Part shown: piece by piece, positions 27,027 through 34,687 of the stretch
Numbering within the stretch: the stretch's first letter is position 1
Layout: each line of letters starts with the position of its first letter
NCBI RefSeq assembly: GCF_900005615.1
Contig: NZ_LN832559.1
Location: forward strand, 93,501-157,500
DNA: 64,000 nucleotides
Reading direction: 5' to 3'
Source: Paracoccus aminovorans
GTDB taxonomy: Bacteria; Pseudomonadota; Alphaproteobacteria; Rhodobacterales; Rhodobacteraceae
The notes under the pieces: model-generated
What the model saw: the letters and a program-made list of their open reading frames with translations, nothing else
What the model was told of the DNA's origin: nothing
Databases searched by the model: none
Program-made: the position numbers and the translations under genes

Positions 27027-27290
27027 ATGATGACCGATCAGACCATGATCACCGCCGAGACCGGCGCAATCGCCCATGAAGGGCTGCTGGATGACTGGAT
27101 GCCGCGCAAGGAACTGGCCGGCATCATCGGCATCAGCGCCGATACGCTGAAGCGCTGGGAGAGCCGCCGCATCGGCCCACCCTGCATCCGCATCGGGCGC
27201 AAGGTGCTCTATCGGCGCGGGGCGGTGCGCGACTGGCTGCTGGAGCAGGAGAGCCGCAAGACCGCCGGCCGCGGGAGGGCGGCACGATGA
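27027..27290 (+). CDS. MerR/excisionase-like helix-turn-helix protein
   Basis: An 87-residue protein with a MerR-type winged helix (HTH_17): MPRKELAGIIGISADTLKRW is followed by IRIGRKVLYRRGAVRDWL. This layout is typical of excisionases and small phage regulators. Start at 27027 (ATGATG, the second ATG also possible) after a GGAAAGGAC site. First gene of a tightly overlapping early operon (ATGA junctions at 27287, 27490 and 28362). It may serve as recombination directionality factor for the integrase 1 kb upstream or as an early activator. Confidence 0.75.
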   Translation: MMTDQTMITAETGAIAHEGLLDDWMPRKELAGIIGISADTLKRWESRRIGPPCIRIGRKVLYRRGAVRDWLLEQESRKTAGRGRAAR

Positions 27291-27493
27291 GCGGTGGCAG
27301 TGATGACCGGCGTCGCCCCGTCGCATGGGCCATCGTCTTCGCGTTCGCGCTCGGCATGCTCGTGCTTCTCGCCGGGCTGCTGATCTGGGCGCTGGTTGCG
27401 GCCGTGGACTGGGAGGCGGTGCTGCGCTTCATCGCGCCCACCGCCTTCGAGACCCGCGCCATCGAGGAAATCCTCGAGGGAGGCAGGCGATGA
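27287..27493 (+). CDS. Small membrane protein of the early operon
   Basis: A 68-residue protein with one strong transmembrane segment (AWAIVFAFALGMLVLLAGLL) and short charged ends. No family recognised. Coupled by ATGA overlaps to both neighbours, the HTH gene before it and the replication gene after it. Small membrane proteins in this position are often superinfection-exclusion or host-modulating proteins; that is only a guess from location. Confidence 0.65.
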   Translation: MSGGSDDRRRPVAWAIVFAFALGMLVLLAGLLIWALVAAVDWEAVLRFIAPTAFETRAIEEILEGGRR

Positions 27494-28365
27494 GTAATCT
27501 GATCTCGGCCTCGGTGCAGCGCCGCCTCGTCGGCTCGGCCACGCGCAAATCGGTGCTTATCTACATGGCCGACAAGGCCGCCGATGACGGCAGTGGCATC
27601 TGGACCTCGAAGGCCAATATCGCCCGCGATCTCGAACTATCGCGACGTGCCGTGCAGCTGGCGATCCAGGAGCTGATCCGCGACGGGCTGGTCGCCGAGA
27701 CCGGCCAACGCGACTGCAAGCACGGCTTCACGGTGGAATATTCCATCGTGATCGAGGCTGTGGATAACCTGCCCTCAACCCGTGAACCACGTTCACCCCG
27801 TGAATCTGATGCACGGGTAACCCGTGAACCAGGTTCACATGACCCCGTGAACCAGATTCACCCGAACCATCCTTATAAAGATACTACTACGCCCCCAGCC
27901 GAAGATGCGGCTGTGGATAACTTCGACCCGCAGACCCGCTGCCTGGGCGTCGCCGGCCCCGGTCTCTGCCCGGCATCGCGCGCCGCGATCACCGGCACCG
28001 CCGAGGTGATCGCGGGCTGGCTGCAGGAGGGCATCGACCTCGAGGCCGATATCCTGCCGGTGATCCGGGCGCGCACGCCGACGATCCGCATCAGCCCGAT
28101 CCGGACATGGGGCTATTTCACCGACGCGGTGCGGGCGGCCCATCGGCAGCGCCTGCGCCAGCCGGCGAGGCCGCAAGGCGCAGAGAAGACCAGCGCCAAC
28201 CCGCAGCTGCACTTCTACGCCGACTGGGTGAACGCGGATCGCTATCTGCCCCCCAGCGCCATCAGCAACAGCGTCGCGCGGGCCCTGCTGGAGGCCGGGC
28301 TGACCAGCGCCGAGCGGCTGGCCCTGCGCGGTGTCCCCGTTCCAGCCCGGAAGGAGCGTCGATGA
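27490..28365 (+). CDS. Phage replication initiation protein (O-like)
   Basis: A 291-residue protein with an N-terminal helix-turn-helix domain (about 1-90, IWTSKANIARDLELSRRAVQ, HTH_36 type), a polar low-complexity linker (about 95-140) and a C-terminal domain. The linker is encoded by four iteron-like repeats followed by an AT-rich stretch, the same organisation as lambda O, where the origin lies inside the initiator gene. No helicase or loader gene is seen nearby, so host DnaB would be recruited. Start overlaps the previous stop as ATGA. Confidence 0.7.
   Translation: MSNLISASVQRRLVGSATRKSVLIYMADKAADDGSGIWTSKANIARDLELSRRAVQLAIQELIRDGLVAETGQRDCKHGFTVEYSIVIEAVDNLPSTREPRSPRESDARVTREPGSHDPVNQIHPNHPYKDTTTPPAEDAAVDNFDPQTRCLGVAGPGLCPASRAAITGTAEVIAGWLQEGIDLEADILPVIRARTPTIRISPIRTWGYFTDAVRAAHRQRLRQPARPQGAEKTSANPQLHFYADWVNADRYLPPSAISNSVARALLEAGLTSAERLALRGVPVPARKERR
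27780..27888 (+). other. Candidate replication origin: iteron-like repeats plus AT-rich tract
   Basis: Four 17-bp repeats at 27780-27796, 27798-27814, 27822-27838 and 27845-27861 follow CCGTGAACCANNTTCAC, each with dyad GTGAA/TTCAC (copy 2 degenerate). A low-GC tract with TTATAAAGATACTACTA follows at about 27871-27888. It lies inside the initiator gene, as in lambdoid phages. Confidence 0.65.
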
Positions 28366-28850
28366 TCACCCCCCGCGAGATCGAGGACCGTTTCGAGGAA
28401 GCCGCGCTGACCCTGAAACGCCTGCCAAACCCGCCCGGCTCCGGCGCGCGCGGCTATGGCCGCTCCTGGCCGGATTACGTCCACGAGGCCAGGCATGCCT
28501 ATGGTTACGAGGAAGCGCGGATGCGGGTGATCCCCAATCCTCGCGAGATCCAGCGCATGGAGGAGGCGCTGGAATGGCTGGCGCTGATCGGCGGCGACAG
28601 CGAGCAGGCCATCATCGACAACCGCCGCATCGTCTGGATGCGGGCCGAGGGCCACCGCTGGAAGCAGATTTGCCGCGCCGTGGGCTGCGTGCGCTCCACC
28701 GCCTGGCGACGCTGGACGGCTGCGCTGGTCACCATCGCCAACCGCCTGAACAAACAGCGAAAAACCAGCCGCCGCCCGCACAGCGCCAAAACCAGCGGGG
28801 ACGCGCGGGGCGCGAAGCGGGACGGCGAGGCCGCGAAGGGGCCGCCGTGA
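28362..28850 (+). CDS. DUF6362-like protein
   Basis: A 162-residue basic protein: an N-terminal part with the phrase RLPNPPGSGARGYGRSWPDY, then a helix-turn-helix-like segment near WKQICRAVGCVRSTAWRRW (about residues 103-121) and a Lys/Arg-rich disordered tail. The N-terminal phrase fits the DUF6362 family of Rhodobacterales phages as far as I recall it. The HTH suggests a DNA-binding or sigma-like late regulator. It overlaps the replication gene (ATGA) and has an AAGGAG site. It closes the early operon ahead of a terminator. Confidence 0.65.
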   Translation: MITPREIEDRFEEAALTLKRLPNPPGSGARGYGRSWPDYVHEARHAYGYEEARMRVIPNPREIQRMEEALEWLALIGGDSEQAIIDNRRIVWMRAEGHRWKQICRAVGCVRSTAWRRWTAALVTIANRLNKQRKTSRRPHSAKTSGDARGAKRDGEAAKGPP

Positions 28851-29165
28851 GGGCGCGAAAGGGTTGAACTTAGGGCGCGACAAAAGCAGGCGATACGGGC
28901 CATATTCATCCCATGATCGGGGCGAAAGCCGCCCTGCGGCCGCCTACCCCCGGCCTTGGTTCCTCCGCAGCGGCAACGCTATGCGGGGGGCATGAGCGCG
29001 CTAGTCCTCTAGCGTCAAAGGATTTTTCTGGGTTTCCACCCTCGGGTTGCCACTTTGGGTTGCCAGGGTTGCCGGCCCCTTCGCCACCTCTCGGACATTC
29101 GCCTGTCCGTCACTTTGGACCCGCCTGCCCTGTCGCAGCGGGTCTTTTCTTTTGGAGTTCGCCCC
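28851..29165 (+). other. Noncoding stretch between early and methylase genes
   Basis: No gene seen. Contains the small hairpin CGCTAG-TCCT-CTAGCG near 29010, three direct GGGTTGCC motifs (29044-29051, 29057-29064, 29066-29073) and a terminator at 29118-29153. Possible regulatory or packaging-site region. Confidence 0.5.
29118..29153 (+). terminator. Rho-independent terminator
   Basis: GACCCGC (29118-29124) pairs with GCGGGTC (29138-29144), followed by TTTTCTTTT. It lies immediately before the ribosome site of the first methyltransferase gene, so it could act as an attenuator. Confidence 0.75.
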
Positions 29166-30485
29166 TTGCAGATCGAGATGATGCCGGTCGGGCAGCTGGT
29201 GCCCTATGCGCGCAATGCCCGCACGCATTCGGAGGATCAGGTCGCCCAGATCTCCGCCTCAATCACGGAATTCGGCTTCACCAACCCGATCCTGATCGGC
29301 GAGGACAGCGTGATCATCGCCGGCCACGGGAGGCTGATGGCGGCACAGCGGCTGGGGCTTTCCGAGGTGCCGGTGATCGTGCTGGCGCACCTGAACGCAG
29401 CGCAGCGCCGGGCGCTGGTTGTCGCGGACAACAAGATCGCGTTGAACGCTGGCTGGGACACCGAGATCCTGCTCGAGCAGATCGAACTGATCCGCGCGGA
29501 CGGGTTCGACATCGATCTGGTCGGCTTCTCGGATGACGAACTCGGCGAATTGCTCGCGGAAATCGAGGCACCGGAGACGGCCGGCGCCATCGAGGGCGAG
29601 GATGACATCCCCGCGCCGCCCGCCGATCCGGTCTCGCGCCCCGGCGATCTGTGGATGCTGGGCCATCATCGCCTGCTTTGCGGTGACAGCACCGTCGCCA
29701 CCGATGTCGAGCGGGTGCTGGCCGGGGTGACGCCGCTTCTGATGGTCACCGATCCGCCCTATGGGGTCGAATATGATCCCTCCTGGCGCAACCAGGCCGG
29801 CGCATCCGCCACGAAGCGCACCGGCAAGGTGCTCAACGACGACCGCGCGGACTGGCGCGAGGCATGGGCGCTGTTTCCGGGTGACGTCGCCTATGTCTGG
29901 CATGGCGCCCTGCATGCGACCACGGTCGCCGACAGCCTGATCGCCAGCGGCTTCAACATCCGCTCGCAGATCATCTGGGCCAAGGACCGGCTGATCCTCA
30001 GCCGCGGCGATTACCACTGGCAGCACGAGCCCTGTTGGTATGCCGTTCGCGCCAAGGGCAAGGGCCATTGGGCCGGCGACCGCAAGCAGACCACGCTCTG
30101 GCACATCACCAGCCGCGATCAGGACGCCGAGACCGTGCACGGCACGCAAAAGCCGGTCGAATGCATGCGCCGCCCCGTCCTGAACAACTCCAGCCCCGGT
30201 CAGGCCATCTATGAGCCGTTCATGGGATCCGGCACCACGCTGATCGCGGCCGAGACCACCGGCCGCACCTGCCTCGGCATCGAGTTGAACCCTGCTTACG
30301 TCGATGTCGCCATCGAGCGCTGGCAGAACCTCACCGGCGGTGTGGCCATGCTGGAGAGCGACGGTCGGTCCTTCACCGAAATTTCCGGTGATCGATCAAG
30401 CGCCAGTCCCGGCACCCCCGCCGCGCAGGCCAGCGACCCCGACCCCCAGCCAAAACCCGCGCGCAAGCGCAAGACCGCCGCGTGA
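29166..30485 (+). CDS. ParB-like domain fused to beta-class DNA methyltransferase (1)
   Basis: A 439-residue fusion. The N-terminal ParB/sulfiredoxin-like domain (1-110) shows VIIAGHGRLMAAQRLG. The C-terminal methyltransferase has motif IV DPPYG (about 197) before motif I EPFMGSGTT (about 348), the beta-class order of N6-adenine or N4-cytosine enzymes. The start is TTG 29166, eight bases after TTGGAG, matching the N-terminus of the paralogue at 31492. Phages use such enzymes to protect their DNA from restriction. A 113-bp block is identical to the second copy. The C-terminus is Pro/Lys-rich. Confidence 0.87.
   Translation: MQIEMMPVGQLVPYARNARTHSEDQVAQISASITEFGFTNPILIGEDSVIIAGHGRLMAAQRLGLSEVPVIVLAHLNAAQRRALVVADNKIALNAGWDTEILLEQIELIRADGFDIDLVGFSDDELGELLAEIEAPETAGAIEGEDDIPAPPADPVSRPGDLWMLGHHRLLCGDSTVATDVERVLAGVTPLLMVTDPPYGVEYDPSWRNQAGASATKRTGKVLNDDRADWREAWALFPGDVAYVWHGALHATTVADSLIASGFNIRSQIIWAKDRLILSRGDYHWQHEPCWYAVRAKGKGHWAGDRKQTTLWHITSRDQDAETVHGTQKPVECMRRPVLNNSSPGQAIYEPFMGSGTTLIAAETTGRTCLGIELNPAYVDVAIERWQNLTGGVAMLESDGRSFTEISGDRSSASPGTPAAQASDPDPQPKPARKRKTAA
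29412..29524 (+). repeat. 113-bp identical block shared by the two ParB-methylase genes
   Basis: Identical to 31738-31850, while flanking parts of the two genes differ at many third positions. This indicates recent gene conversion or recombination between the paralogues. Confidence 0.75.
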
Positions 30486-30489
30486 GGCC

Positions 30490-31482
30490 ATGCATGACCT
30501 GGTTGTATCTTCCCCCGGCCTGCCTGCCGGAGCCGCAGACGCATGTCTCTTCGGCCTGTCGCTGTGCTCCGGCGCGGGCGGGCTCGAGCTGGGAATCACC
30601 CTCGCCGTCCCCGGCTATCGAACTGTGGGTTACGTCGAGCGGGACGCCTTCGCGGCGGCCGTGCTCGTGGCGCGGATGGAAGATGCGGCCCTGGATCCAG
30701 CGCCTCTCTGGGACGATATTGCCAGCTTCGACGGCCGCCCATGGCGCGGCGCGGTGGATATCGTCACTGCCGGATATCCGTGCCAGCCGTTCAGCGTGGC
30801 GGGCAAGCGCCGGGGCGCGGACGATCCCCGCCACCTCTGGCCCCATGTCGCCCGCATCATCGGCGAAATCAAACCGCCCTTCGTCTTCCTCGAAAATGTC
30901 GCCCATCATCTCCGCCTCGGTTTCCCCGAAGTCGCCAGCGGACTGGTCGGCCTGGGCTACAGGCTTACGGCAGGCCTCTTCACGGCGGCGGAAGTCGGTG
31001 CGCCCCATCGGCGCGAGCGGCTGTTCATCCTCGCCATCCGCGAGGGCGACGAGCTGGCCGACCCCGCGCGCCTGCTCCGGGATCCGCTCGAGCGGCGGCA
31101 ACCGGACGGAAATGCTGCGCCTCTGGCCCACGCCGATGGCCATGGATGGCAGCAAACCGAGTGCGGGCAACCGCAGGGCGGCCGATCTGACCCACGCGGG
31201 CGCGCTGTGGATGACGCCGACGGCGCGCGACCACAAGGACGGGGCGAGCACATTGGCGAACACGCCGGTGAACGGCTTGCTTGGCCGCCAGGTCCTTGTG
31301 ACACCGCTGGCTGGCGACGATACCTGCGAAACGCCCCGGACGCTGAACCCAGCATTCGTCGAGGCGCTGATGGGCTGGCCCACCGGGTGGACCGGCTTCG
31401 CCTCTGTGGCAACGGCGTGGTCCCCCTGGTTGCGGCGCATGCGCTCAGAACTCTCGCATCTGAATTGCTGGCCGATAGGTGA
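30490..31482 (+). CDS. DNA cytosine-C5 methyltransferase
   Basis: A 330-residue C5-methyltransferase: motif I LCSGAGGLELG (about 26), motif IV GYPCQPFS (catalytic Cys about 100), motif VI FLENV, motif VIII HRRERLF (about 176), and a motif IX/X-like end RLRLCGNGVVP (about 310). The recognition region is Arg/Asp/Gly-rich. From 31112 a second frame carries residues that also look like a family C-terminus (WPTPMA, TPTARDHKDGA, LMGWPTGW), ending at 31492 in a TGATG junction with the next gene. So either end could be the real one. Start: ATG 30490, MHDLVV. Confidence 0.82.
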   Translation: MHDLVVSSPGLPAGAADACLFGLSLCSGAGGLELGITLAVPGYRTVGYVERDAFAAAVLVARMEDAALDPAPLWDDIASFDGRPWRGAVDIVTAGYPCQPFSVAGKRRGADDPRHLWPHVARIIGEIKPPFVFLENVAHHLRLGFPEVASGLVGLGYRLTAGLFTAAEVGAPHRRERLFILAIREGDELADPARLLRDPLERRQPDGNAAPLAHADGHGWQQTECGQPQGGRSDPRGRAVDDADGARPQGRGEHIGEHAGERLAWPPGPCDTAGWRRYLRNAPDAEPSIRRGADGLAHRVDRLRLCGNGVVPLVAAHALRTLASELLADR

Positions 31483-31492
31483 GGCCGCGTGA
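31112..31492 (+). other. Alternative-frame C-terminus of the cytosine methyltransferase
   Basis: In the other frame this stretch encodes LWPTPMAMDGSKPSAGNRR, later TPTARDHKDGAST, LNPAFVEALMGWPTGW and WLRRMRSELSHL, phrases common in C-termini of phage C5-methyltransferases. It has no start of its own homologous to any protein beginning, so it would need a frameshift from the upstream frame between about 31030 and 31110. Its stop overlaps the next ATG as TGATG, the habit of this operon. Confidence 0.5.
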
Positions 31493-32850
31493 TGCAGATC
31501 GAGCTGATCGCGGTCGACAACCTGATCCCCTACACCCGCAATGCCCGCACCCATTCGCCGGATCAGATCGCGCAGATCGCCGCCTCGATTGCCGAGTTCG
31601 GCTTCACCAATCCGATCCTGATCGGCGCGGATGGGGTCATCATCGCCGGCCACGGGCGGTTGATGGCGGCGCAGCGCCTCGGGTTGGCCGAGGTGCCGGT
31701 GATCCGGCTGGCGCATCTGAACGCAGCGCAGCGCCGTGCGCTGGTTGTCGCGGACAACAAGATCGCGTTGAACGCTGGCTGGGACACCGAGATCCTGCTC
31801 GAGCAGATCGAACTGATCCGCGCGGACGGGTTCGACATCGATCTGGTCGGGTTCTCGGATGACGAGCTGGCTGATCTGCTCGGAGACGCCGAGGCATCAG
31901 GTTTCGGCGCCGATGCGGAAGAAGAAGAGGAAAACATCCCCGACCTGCCCGAGGATCCCGTCACTCGCCCCGGCGACATCTGGATCCTTGGCGATCACCG
32001 GCTGATGTGCGGCGACAGCACCGATGCAGCGGCGGTCGCGGGGCTGATGGACGGACAACGCGCCACGCTCCTCTTCACCTCGCCGCCCTATGGCCAGCAG
32101 CGCGACTATGGCGCGGCGAAGGAGCAGGTCAGCGATTGGGACCGGCTGATGCAGGGCGTGTTCGCGGCAGCCCCGGTGACCGGGGACGCGCAGCTGCTGG
32201 TCAATCTCGGGCTGGTGCATCGTGACAGCGAATGGATCCCCTATTGGGATGGCTGGATCCAGTGGATGCGGGCGCAGGGCTGGCGCCGCTTCGGCTGGTA
32301 TGTCTGGGATCAGGGGCCCGGCCTGCCCGGCGACTGGAACGGGCGCTATGCCCCGGCGCATGAGTTCGTCTTCCATTTCAATCGGGTGCCACGGCGGCCG
32401 AACAAGACGGTGGAGAGCAAGCATGCCGGCGAGGTGCTGGGCGGCGGCGGGTTGCGCGCGGCCGATGGCACGGTGAGCGCCAAGCACGGCGCCGGCAACG
32501 CGATCCAGAGCCATCGCATCCCCGACAGCGTGATCCGGGTGATGCGCCACAAGGGTGCCATTGCCGGCGGCGCGCATCCGGCGGTGTTCCCGGTCAGGCT
32601 GGCCGAGGAGATGATCGCCGCCTGGAGCGATCCGGGTGATCTGCTTTACGAGCCCTTCACCGGCTCCGGGTCGCAACTGATCGCGGCCACCGCCCTCGGG
32701 CGCAGATGTTTCGGGATGGAGCTGGATCCGGCCTATTGCGACGTCGCGGTGCGCCGCTGGCAGTTGATGACCGGCAATACCGTCACCCATGCCGAATCCG
32801 GCGAGAGCTTCGAGGCCGTGGCCCGACTGCGCAAGGAACTGGCGGTATGA
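31492..32850 (+). CDS. ParB-like domain fused to beta-class DNA methyltransferase (2)
   Basis: A 452-residue paralogue of the enzyme at 29166. The ParB-like N-terminus (1-110) is nearly the same; the methyltransferase differs, with motif IV TSPPYG (about 196) and motif I EPFTGSGSQ (about 386). An SPPY motif is common among N4-cytosine enzymes, so it may modify a different base and site from enzyme 1. A Glu-rich linker (ADAEEEEENIP) joins the domains. Start ATG 31492 (GTG 31489 also possible). Ends in an ATGA overlap with the membrane gene. Function: self-protection of phage DNA, inferred. Confidence 0.86.
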   Translation: MQIELIAVDNLIPYTRNARTHSPDQIAQIAASIAEFGFTNPILIGADGVIIAGHGRLMAAQRLGLAEVPVIRLAHLNAAQRRALVVADNKIALNAGWDTEILLEQIELIRADGFDIDLVGFSDDELADLLGDAEASGFGADAEEEEENIPDLPEDPVTRPGDIWILGDHRLMCGDSTDAAAVAGLMDGQRATLLFTSPPYGQQRDYGAAKEQVSDWDRLMQGVFAAAPVTGDAQLLVNLGLVHRDSEWIPYWDGWIQWMRAQGWRRFGWYVWDQGPGLPGDWNGRYAPAHEFVFHFNRVPRRPNKTVESKHAGEVLGGGGLRAADGTVSAKHGAGNAIQSHRIPDSVIRVMRHKGAIAGGAHPAVFPVRLAEEMIAAWSDPGDLLYEPFTGSGSQLIAATALGRRCFGMELDPAYCDVAVRRWQLMTGNTVTHAESGESFEAVARLRKELAV

Positions 32851-33071
32851 AACAGTCGCGCACCATGTCAATGGTCGAGGCTATCGCCAACGTCGCCGTC
32901 GGCTTCTGGGTCGCGATCACGGCGCAGGTACTGGTGTTCCCGCTGTTCGGGTTTCACGCCGCACCGGCGCAGCATCTCGCCATCGGCGCGATCTTCACCG
33001 GCCTGTCGCTGATCCGCTCCTTTGCCCTGCGGCGGCTGTTCGAGGCGATCCGCCAACAGGCAGTGCGTTGA
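32847..33071 (+). CDS. DUF7220-like small membrane protein
   Basis: A 74-residue protein with two hydrophobic segments (ANVAVGFWVAITAQVLVFPL and LAIGAIFTGLSLIRSFAL) and a basic end. It resembles the DUF7220 group of phage membrane proteins (MKQSRTMSMVEAIANV start), from memory. Coupled by ATGA to the methylase gene. Function unknown. Confidence 0.65.
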   Translation: MKQSRTMSMVEAIANVAVGFWVAITAQVLVFPLFGFHAAPAQHLAIGAIFTGLSLIRSFALRRLFEAIRQQAVR

Positions 33072-33133
33072 GGATCGGCGCATTGCCCCGACCCGCATCA
33101 GGTTTGCGACCATATGACAGACGATGGCCTGTG

Positions 33134-33499
33134 TCAGTCCATGGGCGAGCTCAGGGCACTGATGGCGTCCTGTTCCGCCTGATGGCGCTGGGCCGCGTCA
33201 GGCGGATCGCGCCGCGCGGCAAGAATCGCCACGAACAGCGCCCGGCAGGCGGCTGCCAGTTCATCGGCCCCTGCTGCGTCGAGATCGACATCATGGATGG
33301 CGCGGGCCTCGCCCAGATCGGTGATGCCGTAGATGGTGGCGAACTCGGCCCCTGCCGGTGCGCAGGTGGCGATGAATGTCTCACCGGCGCCCGCTTCCGC
33401 ATCGTTGCGGCAGAACCGGATGTCGATGCTCTCAACGCATTCGCGCCGGGCGAATTCGCCCAAGGTCTCGTGCTCCGGCAGGCAATTGAAGGAAATCAT
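33134..33499 (-). CDS. Hypothetical acidic phage protein
   Basis: A 121-residue acidic protein (MISFNCLPEHETLGEFARRE), with no membrane segment and an Ala/Asp-rich C-terminal half. Not recognised. A GGAGGG site precedes the start. It is the last gene of the four-gene minus-strand cluster 34540-33134 that interrupts the plus-strand order between the methylase genes and terminase. The cluster's promoter region is shared with the moron gene of element A. Confidence 0.6.
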   Translation of the reverse strand: MISFNCLPEHETLGEFARRECVESIDIRFCRNDAEAGAGETFIATCAPAGAEFATIYGITDLGEARAIHDVDLDAAGADELAAACRALFVAILAARRDPPDAAQRHQAEQDAISALSSPMD

Positions 33500-33502
33500 C
33501 GC

Positions 33503-34072
33503 TCAGCCCTCCGTGGCAATGCGGTAAACGGTCCCGCGCCCGTCGATTTTCTCTGCGGCAATGACCAGCCCGAGCCGCTTTTTCAGGGCACCGGAAATAG
33601 CCCCGCGCACGGTGTGCGGTTGCCACGAAAACGCGGCAGCCGCCTCGGCAACACTCGCGCCCTCGGGCCGCTGCAGGAGCGCGATCAACGCCGCCTGCTT
33701 GGTGTCGGCGCGGATCGCCGGGGAGGCAGACGCGGCGGCAGAAGCTGTCGGTTCAATCGCATCCCGCTCCATCCGCCCGCGCCTTGCCCCGGCGACGGCG
33801 CCCGCCACCAGCGGCTCGATGCCGACGGCGCAAAGCCCGGCCTCGGTGGCAAGCAGCGTGGTGCCATGACCATCGCCGGTCTCGCGCCAGAGCGGCTCGC
33901 TACGGCGAATATTGGCCTCGACCTCCTCGACGAGGCCCTTGGCGAGCAGCGCCTCCACCACCTTGGCGGCGGCACCGCCGCGCAGGCCGTCAGGCAAGGG
34001 AAGCGCCAGATTGCCGGGGCGCGCGGCCGCGCGGCTGAGGATCAGGCTCTGGATTTCGGAAAGCGGGATCAT
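33503..34072 (-). CDS. DUF3489-type protein with winged-helix end
   Basis: A 189-residue protein. The C-terminal 70 residues (TKQAALIALLQRPEGASVAE to GRGTVYRIA) are a DUF3489 winged-helix domain. The N-terminal half (EIQSLILSRAAARPGNLALP) also looks helical and is typical for this family. Members are short DNA-binding proteins of unknown role, frequent in alphaproteobacterial phages. It overlaps the upstream gene by four bases, so the cluster is cotranscribed. Confidence 0.78.
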   Translation of the reverse strand: MIPLSEIQSLILSRAAARPGNLALPLPDGLRGGAAAKVVEALLAKGLVEEVEANIRRSEPLWRETGDGHGTTLLATEAGLCAVGIEPLVAGAVAGARRGRMERDAIEPTASAAASASPAIRADTKQAALIALLQRPEGASVAEAAAAFSWQPHTVRGAISGALKKRLGLVIAAEKIDGRGTVYRIATEG

Positions 34073-34296
34073 CGCGCATGCTCCCCTTCGCCAAAAGCGC
34101 TGTCGGTGATCTGGCGCAGCAGGCTGGCATAATGCTCCAGCGTGCCGACATGGCCCCAGTTCACCGCGTCTGGGCTGGCGTTGAAATGATCGTCGCTCAG
34201 AGCGGCGAGGCGGGCGAGCATGGTGTCGATCTCGGCTTTCTTGCCGAGAAAGGCGGTGAGCGCGGCATCACGGTTGCTGCGGGGGGTGATGGTCAT
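34069..34296 (-). CDS. Small hypothetical phage protein
   Basis: A 75-residue protein (MTITPRSNRDAALTAFLGKK), mainly helical, with the phrase NWGHVGTLEHYASLLRQI. It resembles many small phage proteins of this spacing but I know no function. AGGAGG lies just upstream of the start. It overlaps the DUF3489 gene. Confidence 0.6.
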   Translation of the reverse strand: MTITPRSNRDAALTAFLGKKAEIDTMLARLAALSDDHFNASPDAVNWGHVGTLEHYASLLRQITDSAFGEGEHAR

Positions 34297-34318
34297 GGCG
34301 CAGGCCTCCTTTTCTCGC

Positions 34319-34540
34319 TCAGATCAGGCCGAGATCGGCCAGCACGGTGGCGGCTGCGGCGAGTCCGCAGGTCGGTAGTTCGATCTTCAGATGCGAGATG
34401 ACATCCGAGGCATCGGCTTTGATGCCGCTGTCGCGCAGCTGGCTCTCGATCGCCTCGGCGACGGCATCCTTGCGGCTCTGATCGAAGCCGTCGGGCAGGC
34501 TGGCATAGTCGATCCTGATGGTGGTGATGGCCATGGTCAT
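34319..34540 (-). CDS. Small hypothetical phage protein, first gene of minus-strand cluster
   Basis: A 73-residue protein (MTMAITTIRIDYASLPDGFD). The start at 34540 is preceded by a GGAGAG site; the longer frame from 34582 would begin inside the leader. Family not recognised. As first gene it lies next to the conserved operator region 34580-34641, so it is the direct counterpart of the element A moron in terms of regulation. Confidence 0.58.
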   Translation of the reverse strand: MTMAITTIRIDYASLPDGFDQSRKDAVAEAIESQLRDSGIKADASDVISHLKIELPTCGLAAAATVLADLGLI

Positions 34541-34579
34541 GGGGGGCTCTCCGGCGTCTGAACTGCATCGTTTTCGTGC

Positions 34580-34641
34580 CATCAGAATCGCTCACCACAG
34601 GCCGGAAGTGTAGCATAATCGCAGCAATATCATTGCTTTAT
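34580..34641 (-). promoter_or_regulatory. Conserved promoter/operator of the minus-strand cluster
   Basis: Gap-free alignment with 1989-2050, including the 18-bp block GCAATATCATTGCTTTAT (34624-34641). A TATAAT sequence follows on the plus strand (34641-34646), so terS may also start nearby. A common regulator for both prophages is inferred. Confidence 0.5.
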
Positions 34642-34687
34642 ATAATCGTCCCGGCTGCTCGGGCACGAGCAGGAAGGGTCACGCGGA

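Noticed and set aside
27780..27861. CRISPR-like array
   Set aside because: Four short dyad repeats with 1-8 base gaps inside a coding gene; spacing is far too small for CRISPR, and no cas genes are present.
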